DNA of 64,000 nucleotides from Tenggerimyces flavus. Lineage in GTDB: Bacteria; Actinomycetota; Actinomycetes; Propionibacteriales; Actinopolymorphaceae. A program made the position numbers and the translations under genes. Every line of letters starts with the position of its first letter. Position 1 is the stretch's first letter. The notes under the pieces are model-generated. The model was not told the DNA's origin and searched no databases. It saw only the letters and a list, made by a program, of their open reading frames with translations. The stretch lies in assembly GCF_016907715.1 (NCBI RefSeq), contig NZ_JAFBCM010000001.1, positions 6,448,001 through 6,512,000 of the forward strand, given 5' to 3'. Of the stretch, positions 24,735-35,200 are shown piece after piece.

Positions 24735-25961
24735 GTGCTTGCACAGTGGCGGACGCCGGTGCGACGCCGGTTCCCCCTAGCCGTCTACTTCTTCCTCGTC
24801 GGGTTCGTCCCGGCGAACTGGCTGGTCCGCATCCCCGACGTCAAGGAGCAGGTCGGCGCGTCCGCCGCGTCACTCGGCCTCGCGCTGCTCGCCGGGTCGG
24901 TCGGCGGCCTGCTGATGACGCCGCTCGGCGGCCGGCTCGCGATGCGGATCGGTACGCGGCCGCCGATCGCGTTCGGCGCGGTCCTGCTCTCGCTCGCGAT
25001 CGTGCTGCCGGCCCTCGCCACGAACGTCCGCTGGCTCGGCGCCGCGCTCATCGTGCTGACCGTGATCCACTCGATGTTCAACGTCTCGCTGAACTCCGCC
25101 GCGGTCGAGGTCGAGGCCGCGTACGGGCGCTCGATCATGCCGACGCTGCACGGCACGTACAGCGTCGGCGGGCTCGTCGGCGCGGTCGTCGGCGGGTTCG
25201 CGGCGGGACGCGTCAGCCCGACCGTCCACCTCGCCGTGATCGGTGCGCTGAGCCTGGTCGTGGTCGCCCTCTTCGCACCGAGGATGCTGCGGGCGGACGC
25301 CGGCGGCACCACTCCCGCAGCGCACACCGACCCGAAGCAGGCGACGCCAGCGAGGACCAAGCACCTCGGCATCATCGTGCTGTTCGGCGTGATCGGACTC
25401 TGCACCGCCTGGGGCGAGTTCGCCGCGAACAACTGGGCCAACCTGCACCTGCGCGAGAACCTCGGTGCCTCCGCCTCGGTCGCAGCGTACGTCTTCGCCG
25501 CGTACTCCTGCGCGATCGCCGCCGGCCGTCTCCTCGGCAGCCCGGTGATCCGGAGGATCGGCGCGACGGCCGTGCTCACTGGCGGCTTCCTGGTCGCCGC
25601 CGTCGGCATGGTCAACGCCGCCTGGGCCAGCCACATCGACGGCGGCGGCCTACCGCTCGCGATCGCCGGGTACGTGCTGCTGGGCCTCGGCCTCGCGAAC
25701 GTCTACCCGATCGCCATCGCCAGAGCCGGAGCGATCGGCGGCCCGCGCGGCGTCAGCCGCGTCGTGCTCCTCGCCGGCGCGGGCATCCTCGGCCAGGGCC
25801 CGATCATCGGCTTCCTCGCCGACCAGTTCGGGCTCCCCTGGGCGCTCACCACCGTCCCGATCCTGGCCGTGATCGCCGCCGGCATCGGGCTCTCGCTACG
25901 TCGCTACAACAACTACGCGGCCGTCCTGCCGGCCGTCGAAACCGAACGGAGCCAGGCGTGA
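24735..25961 (+). CDS. MFS sugar transporter
   Basis: A 408-residue major-facilitator protein with about 12 membrane segments, starting at GTG with GGGAGGG upstream. GGRLAMRIGTRPPIAFG is the loop-2 motif. LHGTYSVGGLVGAVVGG and GILGQGPIIGFLADQ are typical of helices 5 and 11 in the FucP/NarK-like branch. Its TGA overlaps the GTG of the GH20 gene, so the two are translationally coupled. Probable role: uptake of N-acetylhexosamine, or a breakdown product of its glycoside, under ROK control. The specificity is inferred from the neighbours only. Confidence 0.85.
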   Translation: MLAQWRTPVRRRFPLAVYFFLVGFVPANWLVRIPDVKEQVGASAASLGLALLAGSVGGLLMTPLGGRLAMRIGTRPPIAFGAVLLSLAIVLPALATNVRWLGAALIVLTVIHSMFNVSLNSAAVEVEAAYGRSIMPTLHGTYSVGGLVGAVVGGFAAGRVSPTVHLAVIGALSLVVVALFAPRMLRADAGGTTPAAHTDPKQATPARTKHLGIIVLFGVIGLCTAWGEFAANNWANLHLRENLGASASVAAYVFAAYSCAIAAGRLLGSPVIRRIGATAVLTGGFLVAAVGMVNAAWASHIDGGGLPLAIAGYVLLGLGLANVYPIAIARAGAIGGPRGVSRVVLLAGAGILGQGPIIGFLADQFGLPWALTTVPILAVIAAGIGLSLRRYNNYAAVLPAVETERSQA

Positions 25962-27604
25962 CCGACCGCTACGAGACGCTCGTCCCCAAGCCCAACGAGG
26001 CGCGAGCCGCCGCGGGCGAGTTCGAGCTCGGGCCGGACACGGTCCTCGTCGCCGACGACCTCGCGGCCGCGGATGCCGTACGGCTGCTGCTCACCACGCT
26101 GCGGCTCCCCCTGCGGCCCGCGAGCCAGGCCGCCAGAAACGCCGTCACCGTCCGCATCGACCGCACCGTCGGCGGACCCGAGACGTTCCAGCTGAAGGTC
26201 ACCACCGACGGCGTCACGATCGTCGGCGCCGACCTGGACGGCGTATGGCACGCCACCCAGGTCCTCAAGCAGCTGCTGCCCGACGACGCCTGGCGCGCGG
26301 TCGGCCGCCGCGGCACCGCCTGGCGCGTCCCGGCCGGCGAGGTCGCCGACTCGCCGGCGCTGTGGTGGCGCGGCGGCATGCTCGACGTCAGCCGCCACTT
26401 CTTCCCGAAGCGGACGCTCCTGCGGTACGTCGACCTGCTCGCCATGCACCGCATGAACCACCTGCACCTGCATCTCACCGACGACCAGGGCTGGCGGATC
26501 GAGAGCCGGCTGCACCCCGAGGTCCACGAGCAGGGCAGCCACCGCCCGTACACCCAGGCCGGCCGCGACCGCTCCGCCGGACGGAACGACGGCACGCCAC
26601 ACGGCGGCTTCTACACCCTCGACGACCTGTCCGAGGTCACGACGTACGCTGCCGAGCGCGGCGTCACGATCGTGCCGGAGATCGACCTGCCCGGACACTC
26701 CTCCGCGCTGCTCGCGTCCCATCCGGAGTTCGGCATCGGCGACCACCAGGTGCTGACCGGCTGGGGCATCTCCTCCGGCGTACTGAAGCCGACGCCGCCA
26801 ACCTTCGAGTTCGTCGCCGAGCTGGTGGGCGAGCTCGTCGAGGCGATCCCCACCGGGTACGTGCATCTGGGCGGGGACGAGTGCGTGATGAAGGACTGGG
26901 CGACCGACCCCGAGGTGACCGCGTACCTCGCCGAGGTCGGCCTCAGCCAACACGAGGAGCTGCACGGCCACTTCCTCCGAGCGCTGGGCGGCCGGCTGAC
27001 CGAGCTCGGCACCCGGATGGTCGTCTGGGACGAGGCGTTCGTCACCGGCGGGCTGCTCGAGGACTCGATCGTGATGGCCTGGCGCGGCGACGGCGTCGCG
27101 CGGCGGGCCGCGGCGGCCGGGTACGACGTGGTGCGGGCGCCGGTGTTCCCGACGTACCTCAACTACGACCAGTCCGACAGCCCGGACGAGCCGCTGTCGC
27201 AGGGCGGGCCGATCCTGCTGTCGGAGGTGGCGGAGTGGGAGCCGCTGCCGTCGGAGTGGTCAGAGGCCGAACGGGCTCACGTTCTCGGTGGCCAGTTCCA
27301 GGCGTGGTCGGAGTACATCCCGAACGAGCGGCACCTCGACTACCTGATGTTCCCGCGGGCATCCGTGCTCGCCGACGTCGTGTGGCGCGGTGGACCGGCG
27401 GTCGACCTGCGCCTCGACGCACACCTGGGCCGGCTCGCAGCGGCGGGCGTGGAGTTCCGGCCGTTCGAGGGCAGCCACCCCTGGCAGCGCGGCGGAACGG
27501 GCGACCGGCGGCGGCAGACCGGTTCGACGATGGACGCCGAACGTGCCCACCACGAAGAGATCTCGGTCGTCGCCGACGTCGTGACGACGACGGGCGCGCA
27601 TTAG
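25958..27604 (+). CDS. GH20 beta-N-acetylhexosaminidase
   Basis: A 548-residue glycoside hydrolase. Residues ~1-130 form the GH20b domain, then the TIM barrel with RGGMLDVSRHFFPK, HRMNHLHLHLTDDQGWRIE and the catalytic pair D307-E308 in HLGGDECVMKDW, the acid and the oxazoline-assisting aspartate. The enzyme removes terminal GlcNAc/GalNAc through a substrate-assisted mechanism. No signal peptide is seen, so it probably acts inside the cell on imported oligosaccharides. The GTG at 25958, overlapping the transporter stop, is preferred over the much longer open frame, which runs through the transporter in another frame. Confidence 0.93.
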   Translation: MTDRYETLVPKPNEARAAAGEFELGPDTVLVADDLAAADAVRLLLTTLRLPLRPASQAARNAVTVRIDRTVGGPETFQLKVTTDGVTIVGADLDGVWHATQVLKQLLPDDAWRAVGRRGTAWRVPAGEVADSPALWWRGGMLDVSRHFFPKRTLLRYVDLLAMHRMNHLHLHLTDDQGWRIESRLHPEVHEQGSHRPYTQAGRDRSAGRNDGTPHGGFYTLDDLSEVTTYAAERGVTIVPEIDLPGHSSALLASHPEFGIGDHQVLTGWGISSGVLKPTPPTFEFVAELVGELVEAIPTGYVHLGGDECVMKDWATDPEVTAYLAEVGLSQHEELHGHFLRALGGRLTELGTRMVVWDEAFVTGGLLEDSIVMAWRGDGVARRAAAAGYDVVRAPVFPTYLNYDQSDSPDEPLSQGGPILLSEVAEWEPLPSEWSEAERAHVLGGQFQAWSEYIPNERHLDYLMFPRASVLADVVWRGGPAVDLRLDAHLGRLAAAGVEFRPFEGSHPWQRGGTGDRRRQTGSTMDAERAHHEEISVVADVVTTTGAH

Positions 27605-27614
27605 TCGCAAACCC

Positions 27615-27689
27615 ACCGGACCGGCCTCGTCGGCCCTTGGACTCGTTCAGTGGCCTGAGCTGCCCGAGGGCCGTCGCGGCCGGTCCGGT
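27615..27689 (+). terminator. Large stem-loop after the GH20 gene
   Basis: ACCGGACCGGCC (27615-27626) pairs exactly with GGCCGGTCCGGT (27678-27689), and inside it CGGCCCT pairs with AGGGCCG. The stem starts 10 bp after the hexosaminidase stop and should separate that transcript from the fabH-like gene. Confidence 0.6.
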
Positions 27690-27800
27690 ACTTCGTACTC
27701 CCACAACCCGGGAGGCGGGATGTTGTCCTCGCCGTCCTCGGCGGACGGCCGGCGGCGACCTAGGCTTGATCGGTACGCCGCCCGCCTGAAGGAGCCTCCC

Positions 27801-28736
27801 GTGCCTGGATCCCGCATCGTCGCCCTCGGCCACTATCAGCCCGCTCGCGTGCTCACCAACGAAGAGCTCGCGCAGATGGTCGAGACTTCCGACGAGTGGA
27901 TCCAGAGTCGCGTCGGGATCAAGACGCGGCGCATCGCCGACGACGAGACGGTCGCGGACATGGCCGCCGCGGCGGCCGGCAAAGCGCTGGCGAACAGCGA
28001 GCTCTCCCCGTCCGACATCGACCTGGTCGTGGTCGCGACGTTGACCGCCGAGGACCGCTGCCCGAACGTCGCGGCGCGCGTCGCCGAGACGCTGGGCATC
28101 AAGGCGGTCGCGGCGTACGACCTCAACACCGCCTGCTCAGGCTTCGTGTACGCGCTCGCGACCGTCGACCACGCGATCCAGGCCGGCGTGGCGCGGAACG
28201 CGTTGGTGATCGGCGCCGAGCGGCTGTCCAAGTTCGTCGACTGGACCGACCGTTCGACCTGCGTCCTGCTCGGCGACGGCGCGGGCGCGGCGGTCGTGTC
28301 GGCGTCGGACGAGCCGGCGATCAGCCCCGTGCTGTGGGGATCGGTACCCGAGATGGGACACACGATCACGATCGACGGCGAGCCGCAGGTCTTCAAGCAG
28401 GAAGGCCAGGCGGTGTTCCGCTGGGCCACCACCGAGCTGCCGAAGCTGGCGCGCGCGGCGTGCGAGAAGGCGGGCATCTCGCCGTCGGAGCTGGCGGCTT
28501 TCGTTCCACACCAGGCCAACCTGCGGATCATCGAGCCGCTGGCGAAGAAGCTCGGCGCGGAGAACGCGATCGTCGCGCGAGACGTCGTGGACTCCGGCAA
28601 CACCTCGGCGGCGAGCGTGCCGCTCGCGCTCGCGAAGCTGGTCGAACGCCGCGAGGTGCCGTCCGGAGCCCCCGTCCTGCTGCTCGGCTTCGGTGGCGGC
28701 GTGACCTACGCCGGCCTCGTCATCCGTTGTCCGTGA
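27801..28736 (+). CDS. Beta-ketoacyl-ACP synthase III (FabH-like)
   Basis: A 311-residue thiolase-fold condensing enzyme with the complete triad: C112 in NTACSGF, H237 in VPHQAN and N267 in DSGNTSAASVP. GAAGGAGCC precedes the GTG start. FabH joins acyl-CoA with malonyl-ACP to begin fatty-acid chains. The usual fabD-acpP-fabF neighbours are missing, so this is an orphan copy that may prime a special lipid or take an unusual starter. Its 3' end overlaps the convergent cupin gene by 17 bp. A gene symbol is withheld because the housekeeping fabH probably lies elsewhere. Confidence 0.9.
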   Translation: MPGSRIVALGHYQPARVLTNEELAQMVETSDEWIQSRVGIKTRRIADDETVADMAAAAAGKALANSELSPSDIDLVVVATLTAEDRCPNVAARVAETLGIKAVAAYDLNTACSGFVYALATVDHAIQAGVARNALVIGAERLSKFVDWTDRSTCVLLGDGAGAAVVSASDEPAISPVLWGSVPEMGHTITIDGEPQVFKQEGQAVFRWATTELPKLARAACEKAGISPSELAAFVPHQANLRIIEPLAKKLGAENAIVARDVVDSGNTSAASVPLALAKLVERREVPSGAPVLLLGFGGGVTYAGLVIRCP

Positions 28737-29136
28737 CCGGCTGATACTCGTCGAGCTTGGCCGCGTGCGCGGCCTGCTCGGTGGCGCGGAGCCAGTGCGG
28801 GTACGTCACGTAGACGACCTCGGTCGCCTCGTGCTCGGCGTGATAGGTCAGCTCGGTCCCGGCATAGAGGTAGATGATCTCGCCCGGGCCGGCCGTGTAG
28901 TCGCCGTCCTTGGTGTGCACCGTGAAGCGGCCCTTGGTGACGATCAGCGCCTCGTCGTACGCCACGATCCACTCGTTGGACTCGCCCGCGCCGTGGTGGA
29001 CGAAGCCGACGCTCATCTTGGCGTCCGACGTGTGGTCGAGCGCGTCGGCGAGCCGGAGGTCCTGGTCGCCGCGCCGGAACCAGGTCAGAGCCTTGTCGCT
29101 GCTGGTGAAGTGCTCCACTCGTGTCATGACCATCAC
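28720..29136 (-). CDS. EutQ-like cupin protein
   Basis: A 138-residue single-domain cupin (MTRVEHFTSSDKAL start at 29127 is likely). The barrel strands NEWIVAYDEALIVTKGRFTV, YTAGPGEIIYLYAG and TEVVYVTYPHW are clear. The usual HxH...E metal ligands are degenerate (VHHGAGESN), as in EutQ-type cupins, so a catalytic metal is doubtful. It is divergent from a TetR gene with only ~30 bp between, so it is very probably that repressor's target. Function unknown. Confidence 0.78.
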   Translation of the reverse strand: MMVMTRVEHFTSSDKALTWFRRGDQDLRLADALDHTSDAKMSVGFVHHGAGESNEWIVAYDEALIVTKGRFTVHTKDGDYTAGPGEIIYLYAGTELTYHAEHEATEVVYVTYPHWLRATEQAAHAAKLDEYQPVTDNG

Positions 29137-29144
29137 CCTCTCGT

Positions 29145-29157
29145 AACTGGAGTAGTT
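29145..29157. promoter_or_regulatory. Candidate TetR operator between cupin and TetR genes
   Basis: AACT-GGAGT-AGTT is a short inverted repeat in the 28-bp gap between the divergent starts. The tight spacing means a bound dimer would block both genes. Confidence 0.4.
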
Positions 29158-29164
29158 TCCACTT

Positions 29165-29785
29165 ATGCCTGAACGCGAGGGTAACCGGAAACCATTCCAG
29201 TTGACTGGGTCGGGTTCGCCCGAGCGGGCGGACGCCGCCCGGAACCGGGCGAAGATCCTGGCCGCGGCCGCGTCGGTCTACGCCGAGCGCGGCGTGGACG
29301 GGCTCGCGTTGGACCAGGTCGCGGCGGTCGCCGGGGTCGGTGTCGGAACGGTGTACCGGCGCTTCGCCGACCGAGGGCAGCTCGCCCAGGGACTGATGGA
29401 CGCGCACGAGCAGGCGTTCCAGGCCTCGTTCATGACTGGTCCGCCGCCGCTTGGTCCCGGCGCTCCGGCAGGGGACCGGCTGCGAGCGTTCCTGCACGCG
29501 TTCGTCGACCGGCTGTCGACCCAGGCCGACCTGCTTGTGGTGGCGGAGACGGCCACGCCGACCGCCCGCTACGAGAGTGGGGCGTACCGCCTGCACCACG
29601 TCCACGTCGTCGCGCTGCTCGACGAGCTGCGCCCGGGCGCCGACACCCACTACCTCGCCGACGCGCTGCTGGCGCAGGTCGCGGCCGCCCAGTTCGTCCG
29701 CCAGCACCGCGACGAGGGCCTGTCCGTCGAGCGCATCAAGTCCGGCCTCGACGACCTCCTCACCGCCCTCACCCGAGTCCCGTGA
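29165..29785 (+). CDS. TetR-family transcriptional regulator
   Basis: A 206-residue repressor. After a ~20-residue polar leader comes the HTH domain: ARNRAKILAAAASVYAERG, then VAAVAGVGVGTVYRRFADR. The C-terminal ligand domain is typical of the SbtR-like type (LRAFLHAFVDRLSTQADLLV). It probably controls the divergent cupin gene and itself. The TGA stop lies inside the left arm of a 76-bp palindromic element, which therefore begins inside the last codons. Confidence 0.88.
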   Translation: MPEREGNRKPFQLTGSGSPERADAARNRAKILAAAASVYAERGVDGLALDQVAAVAGVGVGTVYRRFADRGQLAQGLMDAHEQAFQASFMTGPPPLGPGAPAGDRLRAFLHAFVDRLSTQADLLVVAETATPTARYESGAYRLHHVHVVALLDELRPGADTHYLADALLAQVAAAQFVRQHRDEGLSVERIKSGLDDLLTALTRVP

Positions 29786-29857
29786 TCATGTGCGTGATCA
29801 TGAAGGCGAACTGGTCGTATACGCCGGGTTTGCCTTCATGATCACGTACATGATCAC
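29782..29857 (+). repeat. 76-bp palindromic element, copy 2
   Basis: Arms of 24 bp differ at only one position (A to G at arm base 11, which would be a G-U pair in RNA). The loop contains AACTGGTCGTATACGCCGGG. The element starts at the last base before the TetR stop codon and ends 14 bp before the end of the convergent aldo-keto reductase gene. Confidence 0.9.
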
Positions 29858-29871
29858 CGGCTGGGGCGGGG

Positions 29872-30897
<1,026 letters not shown>

Positions 30898-30961
30898 TCA
30901 CGTCGTTCCAGGTCCTGACAGAACCCCCTTCGCGGCCCACGGCCGTCGTAGCGTGGAACCC

Positions 30962-31834
30962 ATGGACAACAGGGCCGAGGTGCGGGAGTTCCTCTCGACC
31001 CGTCGCGCCCGGCTGACCCCGGAGCTCGCGGGCGTGCCGGTGTACGGCGCCGGCAAGCGCCGCGTCCCCGGGCTGCGCCGCGAGGAGGTCGCGCTGCTGG
31101 CGGGCGTGAGCGTCGACTACTACGCGCGGTTGGAGAAGGGCAACCTCGGCGGCGTCTCGGAGTCCGTTCTCGACGCGATCGCGCGGGCGCTGCAGCTCAA
31201 CGAGGCGGAGCGCGAGCACCTGTACGACCTCGCCCGCGCCGCGCAGGCGCCGGCCAGCCGACCACGGCGGCGGGCCGCGCAGGTACGGCCGAGCATCCTG
31301 CGGATCCTCGACGCGCTGACCACCGCGGTGGCGGTCGTCCGCTCGCGGCGGCTCGACGTCCTCGCCGCGAACCGGCTCGGCCGCGCGATGTACTCGTCGA
31401 TGTTCGACAACCCGGCGAACGGCGCCAACCTCGCCCGCTTCACGTTCCTCGACCCGCGCGCCACGGACTTCTTCCCGGACTGGGACCTGTCCGCGAACAA
31501 CACGGTCGCGCTGCTGCGGACCGAGGCCGGGCGCGATCCGCACGACCGCGCGCTGACCGACCTGGTCCGCGAGCTCGTGACCAGGAGCGACGTGTTCCGC
31601 ACGTTGTGGGCCGCGCACAACGTGCGGCTGCACCGGACCGGCATCAAGCAGTTCCACCACCCGGTCGTCGGCGACCTCGAGCTGTCCTTCGAAGCGCTCG
31701 CGCTGCCGGCCGATCCCGGGCTCACGCTGACGATCTACACGGCCGCCGCCGGCTCCCCGACCGAGGACGCCCTCAGCCTGCTCGGCAGCTGGTCCACGAC
31801 CATCGACGAACCCGCGCAGCAGAGCCGCACCTGA
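30962..31834 (+). CDS. XRE-type regulator with MmyB-like ligand domain
   Basis: A 290-residue regulator. GLRREEVALLAGVSVDYYA and LEKGNLGGVSESVLDAIARAL form the HTH (~36-75). From ~105 on, the sequence matches the MmyB-like PAS-type ligand domain (LDVLAANRLGRAMYSSM, LARFTFLDPRATDFFPDWD), which in related proteins binds a fatty acid. Divergent from the aldo-keto reductase across 103 bp and most likely controls it. A 76-bp palindromic element lies 77 bp downstream of the stop. Confidence 0.9.
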   Translation: MDNRAEVREFLSTRRARLTPELAGVPVYGAGKRRVPGLRREEVALLAGVSVDYYARLEKGNLGGVSESVLDAIARALQLNEAEREHLYDLARAAQAPASRPRRRAAQVRPSILRILDALTTAVAVVRSRRLDVLAANRLGRAMYSSMFDNPANGANLARFTFLDPRATDFFPDWDLSANNTVALLRTEAGRDPHDRALTDLVRELVTRSDVFRTLWAAHNVRLHRTGIKQFHHPVVGDLELSFEALALPADPGLTLTIYTAAAGSPTEDALSLLGSWSTTIDEPAQQSRT

Positions 31835-32247
31835 TCTCCGGCGGACGCGCCCTCGGTCGGGGGCACCCCTGTCCCATCGGCCGGCCCCTCCGCCAAGCGC
31901 CGCCAACGCCCGTGATCATGTACGTGATCATGAAGCCGAACTGGTCATATACGCCGGGTTTGCCTTCATGATCACGTACATGATCACGGGGCAGGTCACG
32001 GGGAGGTTGGGGTGAGGGGCACCCTGGTCCCCTAGGTTCGGACGTGGGTGCCCCCGACCCAGCCAGCACCGCCCAGCTCGGGATGATCACGCAGGGCTAT
32101 CGGTGACGCTGCGTACCATTTCGTTCACTTTCGTATCGGTGCGTAACCTTCTGCCCCGGGCTGTCGTTCATTCCACCGAGGCCTTGCACCACCACAACTT
32201 CCCCACCACCGCCTAATCGGGTTGGCCCCACCCGAACGGGTTGGCAC
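31835..32247. other. Intergenic region upstream of the M36 protease
   Basis: Holds the 76-bp element at 31912-31987 and, nearer the protease start, a GGGTTGG / CCCACCCGAACGGGTTGG stretch with short inverted repeats. I see no gene and no convincing promoter hexamers. Confidence 0.45.
31912..31987 (+). repeat. 76-bp palindromic element, copy 3
   Basis: The 24-bp arms are exact reverse complements. The loop contains AACTGGTCATATACGCCGGG, one base different from copy 2. This copy lies between two genes in tandem orientation and points the same way as the upstream one. Confidence 0.92.
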
Positions 32248-35200
32248 GTGAGGAGTGTCATGCGCGCCCCGCGCACCCGCTGTACCGATGTGCTTCGTCG
32301 TGCGCCGATCCTCGCGCTCGCGACCGCGGCGCTGGTCGTCTCCGTACACCAGCCCGCCCAGGCCGACGGAGCCAGCACCAACCGGCCAGGGACGCTGCTG
32401 AATTCCAGCGGCGTCCCGGCCGCAGACTCCCTCAGCACCGACCACCGCGAGGGCCGGATCGGCCCGACCGACGCCCAGCGCGCGCGGGTCACCGAGCTGG
32501 GCGCGACGGCCCGGTGGACCAAGTTCGGTACGGTCGCGACCCTCTCGCCAACGACGCCTGACAAGCCCCTCGCGCAGGGCCGCGAAGGGGACCCGGCAGC
32601 CGTCGCCCGCGGCTTCGTCGACGCCAACCGCGTCCTGTTCCGGCAGAACGCGCAGAGCGTCGACCAGCTCGAGGTCGTCACCAACGCCCCGCTCCCCGGC
32701 ACCACGACCCCGGCCAGCGTCGTGGTGCTGAGAGAACGTTTCGGCGGCATCCCCGCCGGCGCGGGCGGTCTGATCACGATCGCCGTCGCCGGCAACCGGG
32801 TCGAGTACGCCAGCTCCTCCGCGTACGGCGCCGCGTCCACCCCCGCGAAGCCCACGCTGACCGCGATCACCGCCTGGCGCGCGGCCGCGAGGAGCCTCGG
32901 CCGGCAGCTCCCCGGCAACGCCGTGCGTCCGCTGCAGACGCCGACGGACCCGAGGCAGTGGGCCACGTTCACCGTCGCCGGTCTCGCGCAGGTCCAGCAG
33001 GTCCGGCTCACCGCGGTCGGCGTGCCCGGGCAGGGCGTGCGGCCGGCGTACGAGACGAACGTCGTCGACGTCCAGAACGGCACCGCGCTCGCCGCGACCT
33101 CGTTCGTGGACGCGGTCACCGGCGCCATCCTGGTCCGCGCCAACCGGGTCGACGCCCTGACCGGCAAGGTGCAGAAGGCACCGCCCAGCGGCTTCGACGC
33201 CCTGACCGGCAAGGTGCAGAAGGCACCGCCCAGCGGCTGCGACGCCACGCTGACCGGCTGCGGCGTGCGGCTGAGCTCCGGACCCGTCAACGCGATCTCG
33301 AGCATGCTCGCCGGCGGTCCGCAGGGCGACAACGGCCTGGGCGGTCTCGGCGGCAGCCAGGGCGAGAACGCGATCACGACCGAGGCCTGGAGCAGCCCAC
33401 TGAGCGCGGCCGGCGCGAGCTCGCCGCCCTACGGGAGCCCCGCGCCGAGCCGGGAGTTCGCTGACGTCTGGCGTACCTCCGGCTGCGACGTCGCCAACCT
33501 CACGCCGGGTGGCAACGACATCGACGCCGCGGTCAAAGAGGTCTTCACCCGCCACAACGCGCTGCACGACTGGACGTACGACCTGGGCTTCACCGAGCGC
33601 ACCGCCAACCTGCAGCGCGCGAGCGCGACGTCCGGCGACCCGGAGGTCGGGTACGTGCAGTCCGGCGCGCTGACCGGCGGCTACCCGACGTACCTCGGCC
33701 GGAACAACGCCAACCAGGCCACGCTGCAGGACGGCATCCCCGGCATTACGAACCTCTATCTGTTCCAGCCGGTCGCCGCGCAGTGGTACGGCCCGTGCGT
33801 GGACGGCGCGTTCGACCCGACCGTCGTCGCGCACGAGTACGCGCACGCCGTGACCGAACGGCTGGCCGCCGGCCCCGACCTCGGGCTGTCCGCGCCGAAC
33901 GCGCAGGGGCTCGGCGAGTCCTGGTCGGACCTGATCGCCGCCGAGTATCTGCTCGCGCACGGCGAGACCGGCCGCGGCGAGGCCCGCGCGACCGCGATCG
34001 GCGGGTACGTCGCGGGCAACCCCAAGCGCGGGATCCGCAACTACCCCGTCGGGTCCAGCCCGCTGAACTTCGGCAACCTCGGCTACGACCTCGCCGGCCC
34101 CGACGCGGCCGCCGACGGCGAGATCTGGTCCGCCGCGAACTGGGACGTCCGCGCCGCCCTGATCGCCAAGTACGACAAGGCGTTCCCCGTCGCCAACGCC
34201 GAACTGCAGCAGGCGTGCGCCGCCGGCGAGCGCCCCACCGCCCAGTGCCCGGGCAACCGGCGCTGGCTGCAGCTGGTTTTCGACTCGTTGCTGCTCCTGC
34301 AGCCCGACTCCGGCATGCCGACGGCGCGGGACGCGCTGCTCGCCGCCGACCGGCTGCGCTTCGGCGGCGCCAACCAGGCCGAGATCTGGCAGGCGTTCGC
34401 GCACCGCGGGCTGGGTATCGCGGCCACGCTGACGCCGCTCGGCGCCGCGCGTCCGGACTTCACCACGCCGTTCGGCGCCGAGGGCACGCTGCTCGTCAAG
34501 GCGGTCGAGGCCTCCTCGGGCCGTCCGCTGGCCGCCGCGATCCGCATCGGCCGCTACCAGGCCGGTACGTCGCCGGTGACGACCACCGACGCGCGGGCGG
34601 GCGTTCCACGCCATCTGCACTTCGTGCCGGGGACGTACGACCTCACCTGGTCGGCGCAGGGATACGGCATGGGCCGCGCGCGGGTCACGATCGTCGCCGG
34701 CCGGACGTCGTGGCTGACGCTGCACCTGTCCCGCAACGTCGCCTCCGCGACGAACGGCGCTCGCGCCGCCGCCGAGGAGCCGAGCGCGGCTGGGCTGATC
34801 GACGACTCCGAGGCGTCGGCCTGGTCGGTGACCGGCCGGACGCCGGACGCGATCGGTGCGGCAGCGACCATCGACCTGGCCGGGTCCGCGCCGCAGGCCG
34901 TGCGGTCGGTACGGGTGAGCGCGCTCCCCCGTTCGATCGCCGGAACGCCCAGCGCTGACGGCGGCATGCGCTTCGCCAGCCTGCGCAGCTTCGCGCTCGA
35001 GGCGTGCAGCGTGGCGTGCGGTACCGACGCCGGTTGGCGGCGCTTCTACACCTCGCCGGCCGACGCGTTCCCGGCCGGGCGGCCGCGACCAGTGACGCCG
35101 GACCTGGTGTTCCGCGAGTTCGACGTCCCGGACGTGTCGGCGACCCAGCTGCGTCTGGTCGTGCTCTCGACCCAGTGCACCGGGGCGCCGGCGTACGTCT

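Noticed and set aside
24746-25957. Extension of the GH20 protein upstream
   Set aside because: It is the transporter gene in another frame, and the GTG overlapping the transporter stop gives a proper GH20b start.
29782-29857. 76-bp elements as phage or integron attachment sites
   Set aside because: No integrase, tRNA or cassette is nearby, and the copies lie behind unrelated chromosomal genes with no direct repeats bounding an insert.
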